Of a stretch of 64,000 nucleotides of DNA, positions 35,469 through 44,158 are shown piece by piece. Where the stretch lies: NCBI GenBank assembly GCA_946621635.1, contig CAMOOR010000002.1:36017-100016 (forward strand), read 5' to 3'. Under the pieces are notes generated by a model that saw only the letters and a program-made list of their open reading frames with translations, was not told where the DNA came from and did not search any database. The position numbers were made by a program, and so were the translations under genes. The stretch is from Colimorpha sp002372855. Lineage in GTDB: Bacteria > Bacteroidota > Bacteroidia > Bacteroidales > P3. The stretch's first letter is position 1, and the number at the start of each line of letters is the position of its first letter.

Positions 35469-35528
35469 CTCCTACCGTGGTAGGAGTTGGTAAGGACTTG
35501 GTAAGGACTTGGTAAGGGGATGGTAAGG
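35469..35528 (+). repeat. Palindrome plus four 11-bp units, copy 3
   Basis: CTCCTACCGTGGTAGGAG (35469-35486) is followed by AGTTGGTAAGG, ACTTGGTAAGG, ACTTGGTAAGG, GGATGGTAAGG. It sits in the divergent spacer 35344-35653, which otherwise holds only the promoter of holB and unremarkable sequence. Confidence 0.92.
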
Positions 35529-35631
35529 ACTTTTTGCCAAGCGGAACCGTCGGCGCGGGGACGCGCCGGCCCGCGGCATGGCAAAAAGCGGGCATCGGGA
35601 AGATTTTTTTATTTATATTAAAATTTATTCG

Positions 35632-35640
35632 TATATTTGC
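35632..35640 (+). promoter_or_regulatory. Probable -7 promoter element of holB operon
   Basis: TATATTTGC fits TAnnTTTGC, 14 bases before the start codon region at 35654. The upstream 19-21 bases are A/T runs with no clear TTTG. Confidence 0.6.
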
Positions 35641-35653
35641 AAGTTTAATGTGA

Positions 35654-36697
35654 ATGAGTATGCAGTTTAAAGACATTGTCGGACAGGAAGATATCATCAA
35701 TCGGCTGACGTCGGTCATCGACAGCGGCCGCGTGAGCCACGCCCAACTCATCCTCGGCAGCGAGCCCGAAGGCAGCCTGCAGATGGCTTGGGCCTATATG
35801 CAGTACCTCTGCTGCGAGCACCGCGTGCACCACAGCGAAGGGCCGCTCCGCGCCGACTCGTGCGGCGAGTGCCCCAGCTGCAAGAAGATTGCTTCGCTGA
35901 TGCACCCCGACCTGCATTTCATCTTCCCCAATCCTCCCAACGGCTCCGACAGCGTCAGCGCCAACGACTACATGAAGGACTTCTACGACTTCATGCTCAA
36001 CACCCATGGCCTCGGCACCCTCAACGACTTCAACGACAGCCTTTCGGGCGATGTGAAGACCTCCATCATCCGCGAGCGCGACGCCGCCAACCTTGTGGAG
36101 GTGCTCAACATGAAACCCTACGAGGGCGGATGGCGCATGGTGGTGGTGTGGCGTCCGTCGCGCATGAAACGCGAAGCCGCCAACGAACTGCTCAAGACCC
36201 TCGAGGAGCCGCTGCCGCAGACCCTCATCCTCCTGGTCGACGAAAGCGACGAGCAGCTGCTGCCCACCATCAAGAGCCGCGTGCAGACCATACGCCTCAA
36301 AGTCTCGGAGAGCGACAAGGTGGAGGGCAACGCCGAGTTTGCCCAGATGCTCGTCGGGTGGCTGCGCATGCTCTTCAAGCTGAAAATGAAAGAACTGTCG
36401 GGGCAGGTGGACAAGATGGCCACGCTGAACCGCGAGCAGCTGAAGCAGTTCCTGCAATACGCCCAAAGCGTGATGCGCGGATGCTTCCTCAACACCGCCG
36501 CCGGCGTCGAGGTGCGCCTGGGCTCCGGCGACGAAAAGTTCGACGCACAGTTCCCGAAAATGATTACAGTCAACAACATAGAGCTCATCGAACAAGCCCT
36601 CGACGATGCCGTCTTCGCCATAGAGCGCAACGCCTACGCCAAGATAGCCCTCATGGAGCTTTCGTTCCGCATGAGCAAAGCACTGAAGAAAAGATAA
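35654..36697 (+). CDS. holB: DNA polymerase III delta-prime subunit
   Basis: The 347-residue protein resembles the delta-prime clamp-loader subunit: FKDIVGQEDIINRLTSVIDSGRVSHAQLILG at the N terminus, a Cys-rich zinc site (CCEH, then CGECPSCKK near residue 75), VVVWRPSRMKREAANELLKTLEEP (near 165-190) and the SRVQT region. The P-loop is degenerate (GSEPEGSLQMA), as in delta-prime, which does not hydrolyse ATP. It heads the set holB-ricT-gldH-PBP1A, a Bacteroidetes order. It begins at ATG 35654; a second ATG lies two codons later. Confidence 0.88.
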   Translation: MSMQFKDIVGQEDIINRLTSVIDSGRVSHAQLILGSEPEGSLQMAWAYMQYLCCEHRVHHSEGPLRADSCGECPSCKKIASLMHPDLHFIFPNPPNGSDSVSANDYMKDFYDFMLNTHGLGTLNDFNDSLSGDVKTSIIRERDAANLVEVLNMKPYEGGWRMVVVWRPSRMKREAANELLKTLEEPLPQTLILLVDESDEQLLPTIKSRVQTIRLKVSESDKVEGNAEFAQMLVGWLRMLFKLKMKELSGQVDKMATLNREQLKQFLQYAQSVMRGCFLNTAAGVEVRLGSGDEKFDAQFPKMITVNNIELIEQALDDAVFAIERNAYAKIALMELSFRMSKALKKR

Positions 36698-36711
36698 AAA
36701 CAAAGAAAACA

Positions 36712-38379
36712 ATGGAAAACAAAGATAAGCAAGACCTCGTTCCCGAAGAGAAAATCGAAGAGCAGCCCCGAGACAGCAAGCTGCCCGAAGACCTCGTGAT
36801 AGACGACGAGGAGACCGTGGCCACGGCAGAGGACGTGGCCAACTTCATGAAAGACCGCCGCAAGGCCCATCAGGAAAAGAAAAACATCGAACGCGAAAAC
36901 CCCGAGGTGGAGGAGTACCACACCGAGGAGAGCCAGCTGGACCCCTACCTGGAGCCCGACCCGGACATCCCGTGGGTGAAATACGAGGAACCCGTCTTCC
37001 TCAGCCGTGGCTGCAACCACAAGCCGGAGTGCTACAAGCCTGTGTGCAGCTGCGAGCGCCGCAGCTGTTCCAAGGTCACGTCGACCAACTGGATGGCCGG
37101 CATCCGCCAGCCCACCGACCGCCCCTTCGACTGCGTCGAGGTGCGTTTCAAGAACAACCATAAGGACTTCTACCGCCTGCCCGACGGCCTGGAGGTCACC
37201 GAGGGCGACATTGTGGCCGTCGAAGGCCAGCCCGGCCACGACGTGGGCATCGTCAGCCTCACCGGCGAACTCTGCCGCCTGCAGATGCGCAAACACCGCA
37301 TCAACCCCGAGAGCGAGTGCATCCGCAAGCTCTTCCGCCGCGCCAAGGAGGCCGACATCGACCGTTGGGCCGACACTCTCAAGGAGGAACGCGCCGCCCT
37401 GCTCCGCACACGCCAGATTGTGGCCGAGCTGGGTCTGGACATGAAGGTGAACGACGTCGAGTTCCAGGGCGACCACTCGAAGGCCATCTTCTACTACACC
37501 GCCGACGAGCGCGTGGACTTCCGCGTGCTCATCAAGGTGCTTGCCGAAGAGTTCCATGTGCGCATCGAGATGAAACAGATCGGTGTGCGCCAGGAGGCCG
37601 GCAAGGTGGGCGGCATAGGCACCTGCGGCCGCGAGCTGTGCTGCTCCACGTGGCTCACCACCTTCAAGAGCGTCACCACCTCCTCCGCCAAGACCCAGCA
37701 GATACTGCCCAACCCGCAGAAACTCGCCGGCCAGTGCGGCAAGCTCAAGTGCTGCCTCAACTTCGAATACGAGGTCTACGCCGACGCCCTCAAGAAGTTC
37801 CCGCCCGCCAACCAGGCCATGCGCTTCAAGAAAGGCCTGGCGCTCTACAAGAAGACCGACGTCTTCCGCGGCATCATGTGGTATGCCTACGAGGGCGAAA
37901 ACGACCTCTTCGCCGTCAAGGCCGAGGACGTGAAAGCCATCATCGAGATGAACCGCCGTCAGGAATACCCCGAGAAGCTGGAAGACTACCAGGTGGAGCT
38001 CATGTCCACCTCGGCCCTGGCCCAGGAGAGCACCAACGAGGAGGTGGAGCGCGAGATACAGCGTCTGGCCGAGGGTGGCAACGGCGTGGTCGGCGAAGAG
38101 CACGAGGAGAAACCCCGCCAGTCAGAGCGCCGCGAGCGCAACGACCGCAACCGCAATGGCCGTGGCGACCGCCAGGGCGGCGACCGCCGCGACCGCCAGC
38201 CCCGCGAAGGACAGGAACGCCGCGAAGGGCAGGAACGCCGCGAAGGGCAGGAGCGTCGCGAGCGCCCCGCCAAAGAGCCGCGCCCCGAAGGCCAGCAACA
38301 ACACCGCAACAACAAACCCCGCAACAACAACGACCAGCCCCGCCGCAGTGGCAACAACGGCCGCGATCGTCGTGGATAA
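36712..38379 (+). CDS. ricT: RicT/YaaT-like PSP1 domain protein
   Basis: The 555-residue protein has an acidic N terminus. The PSP1 core has Cys clusters (GCNHKPECYKPVCSCERRSC near 100-120; GTCGRELCCSTW near 306; LAGQCGKLKCCLNFEYE near 343). A long basic, low-complexity C-terminal tail (about 470-555) of Arg, Gly, Asn and Gln follows. RicT in Bacillus binds a 4Fe-4S cluster with partners and influences RNA processing. The tail contains three 18-nt direct repeats encoding REGQER. It lies between holB and gldH, 14 nt after holB. Confidence 0.9.
   Translation: MENKDKQDLVPEEKIEEQPRDSKLPEDLVIDDEETVATAEDVANFMKDRRKAHQEKKNIERENPEVEEYHTEESQLDPYLEPDPDIPWVKYEEPVFLSRGCNHKPECYKPVCSCERRSCSKVTSTNWMAGIRQPTDRPFDCVEVRFKNNHKDFYRLPDGLEVTEGDIVAVEGQPGHDVGIVSLTGELCRLQMRKHRINPESECIRKLFRRAKEADIDRWADTLKEERAALLRTRQIVAELGLDMKVNDVEFQGDHSKAIFYYTADERVDFRVLIKVLAEEFHVRIEMKQIGVRQEAGKVGGIGTCGRELCCSTWLTTFKSVTTSSAKTQQILPNPQKLAGQCGKLKCCLNFEYEVYADALKKFPPANQAMRFKKGLALYKKTDVFRGIMWYAYEGENDLFAVKAEDVKAIIEMNRRQEYPEKLEDYQVELMSTSALAQESTNEEVEREIQRLAEGGNGVVGEEHEEKPRQSERRERNDRNRNGRGDRQGGDRRDRQPREGQERREGQERREGQERRERPAKEPRPEGQQQHRNNKPRNNNDQPRRSGNNGRDRRG
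38203..38256 (+). repeat. Three 18-nt tandem repeats in the ricT tail
   Basis: Units CGCGAAGGACAGGAACGC, CGCGAAGGGCAGGAACGC and CGCGAAGGGCAGGAGCGT follow each other exactly and keep frame. Copy number could vary between strains without breaking the gene. Confidence 0.85.
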
Positions 38380-38391
38380 GACCCCTTGAAT

Positions 38392-38877
38392 ATGAAGAAA
38401 CGACTTGCCCTATTGCTTTTGCCTCTGGCCCTGTGCCTTGCCGCCTGCGACGGCACCGTCTACTATGCCGAATACGAGGACGTCGACGAGAAAGGCTGGC
38501 TGCCTACGGACAGCGTGGCTTTCGACGTCGACGTCGAGGATACCAACCTTATCTTCAACTTCCTCGTCGAGGTGCGCAACACCGTCAGCTACCCCTACAG
38601 CAACACCTTCCTCTTCATCAACACCACCTTCCCCGACGGCAGCATGGCGCGCGACACCATGGAGTACCCCTTGGCCGACCCCACCGGCGAGTGGTTCGGC
38701 AAACGCTCCGGACGCTATGTCGACACCCGCTACTTCTTCCGGCGCAACGTGCGATTCCCCATGCAGGGCAACTATCACTTCGCCATCACCAACGGTATGC
38801 GCGACAGCGCCATCGTGGGCCTCTCCCACATCGGCCTGCGCATCGAATACAGCAACATGAATGAGCATTATGAATAA
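38392..38877 (+). CDS. gldH: Gliding motility lipoprotein GldH
   Basis: The 161-residue lipoprotein has signal MKKRLALLLLPLALCLAAC. The mature domain has WLPTDSVAFDVDVEDTN, VRNTVSYPYSNTFLFINT and GLRIEYSN, features of GldH. In Bacteroidetes this family goes with gliding and type IX secretion but also occurs in non-gliding members. The ATG 38392 is preferred to TTG 38386. It overlaps the PBP1A gene by 17 nt and follows ricT by 12 nt. Confidence 0.88.
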   Translation: MKKRLALLLLPLALCLAACDGTVYYAEYEDVDEKGWLPTDSVAFDVDVEDTNLIFNFLVEVRNTVSYPYSNTFLFINTTFPDGSMARDTMEYPLADPTGEWFGKRSGRYVDTRYFFRRNVRFPMQGNYHFAITNGMRDSAIVGLSHIGLRIEYSNMNEHYE

Positions 38878-41131
38878 AAGTGCATCCAGAAAGGGTGAAC
38901 GCCCTAAATACATCAAGTACATGTGGTGGACCTTCGGGGGCCTCTGGGCCTTCGTGTTCCTCTTCTTCTTCTTCCTGTCCATCGGATGGATTGGCGACAT
39001 GCCGCAGTTCGAGGACATCGAGAATCCCCACAGCCTGCAGGCCACCGAGGTCATCAGCGACGACGGCGAGGTGCTGGGCTACATAGGCTTCGAGAACCGC
39101 TCCAACGTCACCTACGACCAACTTTCCCCCAACCTCGTCAATGCCCTCATCGCCACCGAGGACGCCCGTTTCTACAGCCACTCCGGCATCGACGCACGCA
39201 GTCTCTTCCGCGTGCTCTTCAAGACCGTCATCGGACGCCACGGCTCCTCCGGCGGCGGCTCCACCATCACCCAGCAGCTGGCCAAGAACCTCTACAAGAT
39301 GCGCGAGGCCAACGCCAGCCGCGGCACCGTCTTCTCCAAGCTCAGCGAGTGGGTCGTGGCCGTCAAGCTGGAGCACAACTACTCCAAGCAGGAGATTCTC
39401 ACCATGTACCTCAACACCGTCGACTTCGGCAGCAATGCCCTCGGCATCAAGACCGCCTCGAAGACCTTCTTCGACAAGACGCCCGCCGAGCTGGACGTCG
39501 ACGAGGCCGCCGTACTCGTGGGACTGCTCAAAGCCCCCACGGCCTACAGTCCCGTGCTGCACCCCGACCACTCGCTGGAGCGCCGCAATGTCGTCCTCGC
39601 CCAGATGAACAACTACGGCTACCTCAGCGACGACAGCCTGGCCATCTACAAGGAGAAACCCATCGACATGTCGCGCTACACTCCCCAGACCCACAACGAC
39701 GGCCTGGCACCCTATCTGCGCGAGTACATCCGAGCCTACATGAAAGACTGGTGCAAGCACCACCGCAAACCCAACGGCGACTACTACGACGTGCACAAGG
39801 ACGGCCTGAAGATCTACACCACCATCGACTCGCGCATGCAGCGCTATGCCGAGCAGGCCGTGCGCGAGCACTTCAGCAAGGAGATACAACCCGCCTTCGA
39901 GCGCGAGCTCAGGGCCCGCAAGGGCAACCCCTTCTGCGACATCACCGCCGAGCAACAGGAGAAATTCCTCACCCAGGCCATGAAGAACAGCGACCGCTAC
40001 CGCGGCCTCAAGGCCGCAGGCCTCAGCCAGAAGGAAATCCGCGAAGCCTTCAACGAGAAGGTCAAGATGCGCGTCTTCTCCTGGAAGGGCACCAAGGACA
40101 CCACCATGAGCCCTTGGGACTCGCTCATCTACTGCAAGAAGTTCCTCAACGCGGGCCTGATGTCCGTCGAGCCCGGCACCGGATACGTCCGCGCCTACGT
40201 GGGCGGCATCAACTACCGCTTCTTCAAATACGACAACGTGCAGAGCCACCGCCAGGTGGGCTCCACCTTCAAGCCCTTCGTCTACACCATGGCCCTCCAG
40301 GACCTCGGCATGTACCCCTGCACCGAGGTGCCCAACTCGGAGGTCTGCTTCGAGGTGTGGGGTCAGCCCGACTGGTGCCCCGGCAACTCGAGCCATGAGC
40401 GCGAAGGCGAGATGGTGACCCTCAAATGGGCCCTCGCCCACTCCATCAACTGGGTCTCGGCCTACCTCATGAAACAGGGCTCGCCGGAGCAGGTGGTCGA
40501 CATAGCCCGCAAGATGGGCGTCCGCAGCCCCATCGACGCCGTCCCCGCCATCTGCGTGGGCACGCCCGAAATCTCCGTGGCCGAGATGGCCGGCGCCATG
40601 GCCACCTTCGCCAACAAGGGCGAATACGTCGAGCCAATCTTCATCACCCGCATCGAGGACAACAAGGGCATGGTGCTCGAACGCTTCACCCCCCACCGCA
40701 GCGAAGCCCTCAGCGAGGCCACAGCCTACATGATGCTCGAACTGATGAAGGGCGTGGTGCAGAGCGGCACCGGCGTGCGCCTCAACTACAAGTACCACCT
40801 CAACCAGTACTCCACCGCCATCGCCGGCAAGACAGGCACCACGCAGAACAACTCCGACTGCTGGTTCGTCGGCATCACCCCCAAGCTGGCCACCGCCGTA
40901 TGGACCGGCGGCGAGCTTCGCTCCATCCACTTCCGCAACATGACCTACGGCCAGGGCGCCGCCATGGCACTGCCCATCTTCGGCCTCTACATGGAAAAAA
41001 TCTACAAGGACCCCAACATCAAGTTCTACCGCGGCGACTTCGAGCGCCCCAACATCCCCATCGAACTCGACTGCGCCAACTTCCAGCAGGAAATCCAGAA
41101 CGAGGCCGTGGACTACGAGTGGGACTTCTGA
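38861..41131 (+). CDS. Class A penicillin-binding protein (PBP1A)
   Basis: This bifunctional peptidoglycan synthase of 756 residues has one N-terminal membrane helix (WWTFGGLWAFVFLFFFFLSIG). The GT51 transglycosylase has EDARFYSHSGID and GGSTITQQLAKN (near 100-145). The transpeptidase motifs are SxxK in GSTFKPF (near 470), SxN in HSINW (near 528) and KTG in AGKTGTT (near 656). ATG 38861 is used here; an ATG three codons downstream is possible. It acts in the periplasm at the inner membrane. Confidence 0.95.
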   Translation: MSIMNKSASRKGERPKYIKYMWWTFGGLWAFVFLFFFFLSIGWIGDMPQFEDIENPHSLQATEVISDDGEVLGYIGFENRSNVTYDQLSPNLVNALIATEDARFYSHSGIDARSLFRVLFKTVIGRHGSSGGGSTITQQLAKNLYKMREANASRGTVFSKLSEWVVAVKLEHNYSKQEILTMYLNTVDFGSNALGIKTASKTFFDKTPAELDVDEAAVLVGLLKAPTAYSPVLHPDHSLERRNVVLAQMNNYGYLSDDSLAIYKEKPIDMSRYTPQTHNDGLAPYLREYIRAYMKDWCKHHRKPNGDYYDVHKDGLKIYTTIDSRMQRYAEQAVREHFSKEIQPAFERELRARKGNPFCDITAEQQEKFLTQAMKNSDRYRGLKAAGLSQKEIREAFNEKVKMRVFSWKGTKDTTMSPWDSLIYCKKFLNAGLMSVEPGTGYVRAYVGGINYRFFKYDNVQSHRQVGSTFKPFVYTMALQDLGMYPCTEVPNSEVCFEVWGQPDWCPGNSSHEREGEMVTLKWALAHSINWVSAYLMKQGSPEQVVDIARKMGVRSPIDAVPAICVGTPEISVAEMAGAMATFANKGEYVEPIFITRIEDNKGMVLERFTPHRSEALSEATAYMMLELMKGVVQSGTGVRLNYKYHLNQYSTAIAGKTGTTQNNSDCWFVGITPKLATAVWTGGELRSIHFRNMTYGQGAAMALPIFGLYMEKIYKDPNIKFYRGDFERPNIPIELDCANFQQEIQNEAVDYEWDF

Positions 41132-41164
41132 CAGTTAAGAGTTAAGAGTTAAGAGTTACGAGTT

Positions 41165-42202
41165 ATGAGTGAAAAGTTAAAAGCCAATCTCCTGGGCATG
41201 ACCCTGCCGCAGCTGCAGACGCTGTGCGCCGACCTCGGATTTCCCCGCTTCACGGCCAAGCAGCTCTGCGACTGGCTGTACAAGAAGCGCACCGACAGCA
41301 TCGACGCCATGACCAACCTCTCCCTCGCCCAGCGCGCCCGCCTCGGCGAGGTGGCCTACATCGGCCGCGACTTCCCCGTCAACTGCCAGGTCTCCCGCGA
41401 CGGCACCAAGAAATATTTGTTCCGTGTAGCAACGCAAGCGTCGCCGGCCCACGTCGAAACCGTCTTCATCCCCGACGACGACCGCGCCACCCTCTGCATC
41501 TCATGCCAAGTGGGCTGCAAGATGGGCTGCCGCTTCTGCGTCACCGGGCAGCAGGGATTCCACGGCTCGCTGTCGGCGGGCGACATTCTCAACCAGCTCT
41601 TCTCCATCCCCGAGTTCGAGCAGCTCACCAACGTTGTCTTCATGGGCATGGGCGAGCCCATGGACAACCTCGACGCCGTCCTGGCCGTCTGCAGCATCCT
41701 CACCTCCGACTGGGGCCTGGGCTGGAGCCCCAAGCGCATCACCGTCTCCTCCGTGGGCATCATCCCCGGCCTGAAGCACTTCATCGAGGAGAGCCAGTGC
41801 CACCTCGCCATCAGCCTCCACAACCCCGTGCCGCAGGAGCGCCTGGCCATCATGCCCGTGCAGAAGGCCTTCCCCCTCAATGAGGTCCTCGCCCTGCTGC
41901 GACAGCACGACTGGAGCGGCCAGCGGCGCCTCTCGTTCGAGTACACCATGTTCCGCGGCCTCAACGACGACCTGGCCCACGCCACACGCCTCGCCGAGGC
42001 CCTGCGGGGACTCGACTGCCGCGTCAACCTCATCCGCTTCCACTCCTCGCCCGGCACCCCCTACCAGACCTCCACGCCCAGCGCCATCCGCGCCTTCCAG
42101 GACTTCCTGAACCGCAACGGCGTTGTCTGCACCCTCCGCGCCTCGCGTGGCGAGGACATCGACGCCGCCTGCGGACTCCTCGCCGGCCGCGAGGGACGAT
42201 AG
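41165..42202 (+). CDS. rlmN: Dual-specificity RNA methyltransferase RlmN
   Basis: The 345-residue radical-SAM enzyme methylates C2 of an adenosine in 23S rRNA and some tRNAs. It has the radical-SAM triad CKMGCRFC near residue 120, FMGMGEPMDN near 160 and a conserved Cys near the C terminus (GVVCTLRASRGEDIDAACG). A short tandem of TTAAGAG units lies just before the start. The opposite strand of its last 700 bases is open because the convergent DUF6266-like gene lacks a stop there. Confidence 0.95.
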   Translation: MSEKLKANLLGMTLPQLQTLCADLGFPRFTAKQLCDWLYKKRTDSIDAMTNLSLAQRARLGEVAYIGRDFPVNCQVSRDGTKKYLFRVATQASPAHVETVFIPDDDRATLCISCQVGCKMGCRFCVTGQQGFHGSLSAGDILNQLFSIPEFEQLTNVVFMGMGEPMDNLDAVLAVCSILTSDWGLGWSPKRITVSSVGIIPGLKHFIEESQCHLAISLHNPVPQERLAIMPVQKAFPLNEVLALLRQHDWSGQRRLSFEYTMFRGLNDDLAHATRLAEALRGLDCRVNLIRFHSSPGTPYQTSTPSAIRAFQDFLNRNGVVCTLRASRGEDIDAACGLLAGREGR

Positions 42203-43009
42203 CTCGCCCACGTAGACCGACCGCGACGCCCGACCCCGATAGTCCACCGCAAAGAGCCACAACTCCACAGCCTTGTCCTGCCAACAAGGGGGCAGGCTAA
42301 GGTCCACCCGACCCTTCTTGCGCCACACGCTTCCGCTCATCGTAGCCTCGCCCAGCTCCGGGCAGTAGGCCGCCAGGTACACCTCGTCCTCGCCGCTGGC
42401 CGCCTCGCCCTCGGCGCTCGGACGGAATGAGACCGTCAACTCATTGCCGCCCGACCCCGCCTGTAGGGACGCGGCATGCCGCATCTCCCTGTCGGCATCG
42501 CCATCCAATCCCCTCCGTAGAGACGCAGCGTGCTGCGTCTCCCTGTCTGCAACGGTATTCTCCGGAGACGCGGCATGCCGCGTCTCTACAGGTGGGGCAA
42601 CGTTCATCGTTGCGTGCGGAGACGCAGCACGCTGCGTCTCTACAACGGGGTCGGCCACCGGCACCACCGGGCCGTCGGCCACCAGCACCTGCTCCCAGTC
42701 GGCCTGCAGCACTCCCTCCCCGTCCAGCCAGAAACACTGTTTGTTGCGTTTCACAAAGAGGTTGCCCTCCGTCAGGTGCATCTCCAAGGCCAGCGCCCGT
42801 AGGCCCATGCGCAGCAGCCCCTTCAGCCTCCCGGCCTCGCGCACCACACACTTGAACACCTCGCGGTTCACCTGCTGCGCCTCCGTCCGCGGATTGCGCA
42901 CCATGCGCGGCCGCGCCCTCAGACACCACTTGCCGCGCCACTCATACCCGATGACCGTGCCCACCGTACCCTGATAGGCATCATTGATTCCATAACGTTG
43001 TTTTGCCAT
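41501..43009 (-). CDS. DUF6266-like protein with repeat insert and run-on C terminus
   Basis: The first about 270 residues form a DUF6266-like protein (MAKQRYGINDAYQGTVGTVIGYEWRGK ... WLFAVDYRGRASRSVYVGELSS). Two oddities are visible. Residues about 123-183 are encoded by four palindromic repeats (ETQRAAS, ETRHAAS, ETQHAAS, EMRHAAS). The frame also has no stop where the family normally ends (near 42195), so it runs about 230 codons antisense through rlmN to TGA-type stop 41501. The natural stop codon seems lost and the run-on part is probably meaningless sequence. No export signal or catalytic motif is seen. Confidence 0.65.
   Translation of the reverse strand: MAKQRYGINDAYQGTVGTVIGYEWRGKWCLRARPRMVRNPRTEAQQVNREVFKCVVREAGRLKGLLRMGLRALALEMHLTEGNLFVKRNKQCFWLDGEGVLQADWEQVLVADGPVVPVADPVVETQRAASPHATMNVAPPVETRHAASPENTVADRETQHAASLRRGLDGDADREMRHAASLQAGSGGNELTVSFRPSAEGEAASGEDEVYLAAYCPELGEATMSGSVWRKKGRVDLSLPPCWQDKAVELWLFAVDYRGRASRSVYVGELSSLAAGEESAGGVDVLATRGAEGADNAVAVQEVLEGADGAGRGGLVGGAGRGVEADEVDAAVESPQGLGEACGVGQVVVEAAEHGVLEREAPLAAPVVLSQQGEDLIEGEGLLHGHDGQALLRHGVVEADGEVALALLDEVLQAGDDAHGGDGDALGAPAQAPVGGEDAADGQDGVEVVHGLAHAHEDNVGELLELGDGEELVENVARRQRAVESLLPGDAEAAAHLAAHLA
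42463..42643. repeat. Four GAGACGC...GCGTCTC palindromes within a coding region
   Basis: Copies lie at 42463-42491, 42517-42545, 42564-42592 and 42618-42643. Each has arms (G)GAGACGC(A/G)G and complement, with centres GGCATGCC or CAGCGTGCTG / CAGCACGCTG. Spacing is 47-54 bp, and all are in the same frame of the DUF6266-like gene on the minus strand. Confidence 0.9.
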
Positions 43010-43067
43010 AAAACTATATATTTTAATAGGTTAATAAAATCGATTTCATACAGCGAATTCTTTTTTT

Positions 43068-43200
43068 AACGGCGAATTTCTTCGAATTTTTCGAATGCTA
43101 CGCAGGCCAATGTTTGGCGAATAGGCTGCCGCACCTGACCAGCGGCAGCCAATTCTCTTGTAATTAACCTGCGTAGCATTCGAAAATATTCGCCGTTTAA
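43068..43200. repeat. Large imperfect inverted repeat (about 130 bp)
   Basis: Outer arms AACGGCGAAT (43069-43078 region) and ATTCGCCGTT (43189-43198 region), middle arms TTCGAATGCTACGCAGG (43090-43106) and CCTGCGTAGCATTCGAA (43168-43184), and inner arms GGCTGCCGC (43124-43132) and GCGGCAGCC (43142-43150) nest around one centre. It can fold into a long cruciform or hairpin. It could be a MITE-like element. It lies in the 435-bp gap 43010-43444, which otherwise holds AT-rich sequence and repeat copy 4. Confidence 0.85.
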
Positions 43201-43336
43201 ACCAGAATCTTATCGCCGCTAAAAAAAACTCGTCGAAAAAAAACGTATATATATAAAATAAGGCCTTTTTAGCGGAAACGAAAAATTTAACACTTTTTTA
43301 ACACATCTCCCCCACCCAATCATCCCCCTCCCAACA

Positions 43337-43394
43337 CCTACGATGGTAGGAGTTGGTAAGGAGTTGGTAAGGCGATGGTAGGGACTTGGTAAGG
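43337..43394 (+). repeat. Palindrome plus four 11-bp units, copy 4
   Basis: CCTACGATGGTAGG (43337-43350) is followed by AGTTGGTAAGG, AGTTGGTAAGG, CGATGGTAGGG, ACTTGGTAAGG. The order of the last two unit types is swapped relative to copies 1, 3 and 5. Confidence 0.9.
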
Positions 43395-43419
43395 CCGTCA
43401 GGCGTTGAGGGCCTGACGG
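43395..43419. terminator. Hairpin at the end of the PqqD/HprK-like operon
   Basis: CCGTCAGGC (43395-43403) pairs perfectly with GCCTGACGG (43411-43419), starting at the base after repeat copy 4. It lies 26 bases past the stop of the signal peptidase-VanZ gene on the minus strand. No T-tract follows, so termination is only possible, not shown. Confidence 0.45.
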
Positions 43420-43444
43420 TTAGGCCGCTGCGGGGCGGCGGGCG

Positions 43445-44158
43445 TCAGCAGTTGAGGCGGAGACGGCGGGCCAGAAGGATGAGGAGCCAGCCCAGGGAGG
43501 CACCGAGGAAGTTGGCTATGAGGTCGTTGACGTCGAATCCGCGGTAGGGCAGGAGGTATTGCACCCCCTCGGTGAACAGGCCGGTGGCCACGGCGGCGAG
43601 CCAGGTGCACCAGCTGCGGCGGCGTCCGCGGAAGAGGTCCATCCAGAACAGCGAGCAGGGGATGAACACCGAGGCGTGGAGCAGGTGGTCCATGCGGAGG
43701 CCGAGGAGGTAGTTGTCCAGCGGAATGCCCACGCCGTTGAGGGGCGCCCACATGAGGACGGCCAGACAGCCGAAATACCACGGGCGCAGCTGCCGACGCC
43801 CTTTGGCGCCGAGCCAGCGCACGGCCAGGTGCTTGAGGAGGTGTTTCTTCTCCACTTTCGCGAGGAGGCCCACGATGTCCTGCCGCGAGGCATGCTCGCA
43901 GGAGGCGCAGTTGTCGCCGCGCAGGGTGTAGCGTCCGCCGTCGACGGCCACCACGCGGTGCAGCAGGGTGCGGCCCTGGAAGTGGAAGAGCACTACGTCG
44001 CCCACTGCAGGGTCGGCCTCGAGGGGCACGAGGGTCAGCATGTCGCCGCCGATGAGGGTGGGCTGCATGCTGGTGCCCTTGAGCACGATGCGCACGGGCT
44101 TGCCTTGCTGCAGGCTTTCTTCGACAAGACTGAAATACAACTCGTTGCTTATCGTCAT
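43445..44158 (-). CDS. S24/S26 signal-peptidase-like domain fused to VanZ-like membrane domain
   Basis: The 237-residue protein has an N-terminal serine-peptidase domain with KGTSMQPTLIGGD (Ser near residue 27), VGDVVLFHFQGRTLLHRVVAV (His in HRVV, as in Ser-His signal peptidases) and RGDN. From about residue 125 it has four hydrophobic segments with GVGIPLDNYLLGLRMDHLLH and GFDVNDLIANFLGASLGW, characteristic of VanZ-like proteins. ATG 44158 overlaps the upstream stop as ATGA. Substrate unknown; the context suggests processing of a peptide handled by the PqqD and kinase partners. Confidence 0.8.
   Translation of the reverse strand: MTISNELYFSLVEESLQQGKPVRIVLKGTSMQPTLIGGDMLTLVPLEADPAVGDVVLFHFQGRTLLHRVVAVDGGRYTLRGDNCASCEHASRQDIVGLLAKVEKKHLLKHLAVRWLGAKGRRQLRPWYFGCLAVLMWAPLNGVGIPLDNYLLGLRMDHLLHASVFIPCSLFWMDLFRGRRRSWCTWLAAVATGLFTEGVQYLLPYRGFDVNDLIANFLGASLGWLLILLARRLRLNC

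Noticed and set aside
42463..42643. Real protein repeat domain (ETRHAAS) in the DUF6266-like protein
   Set aside because: The DNA is a set of near-perfect palindromes also of a known dispersed-repeat type, so the peptide similarity follows from DNA repeats and not from a folded domain.
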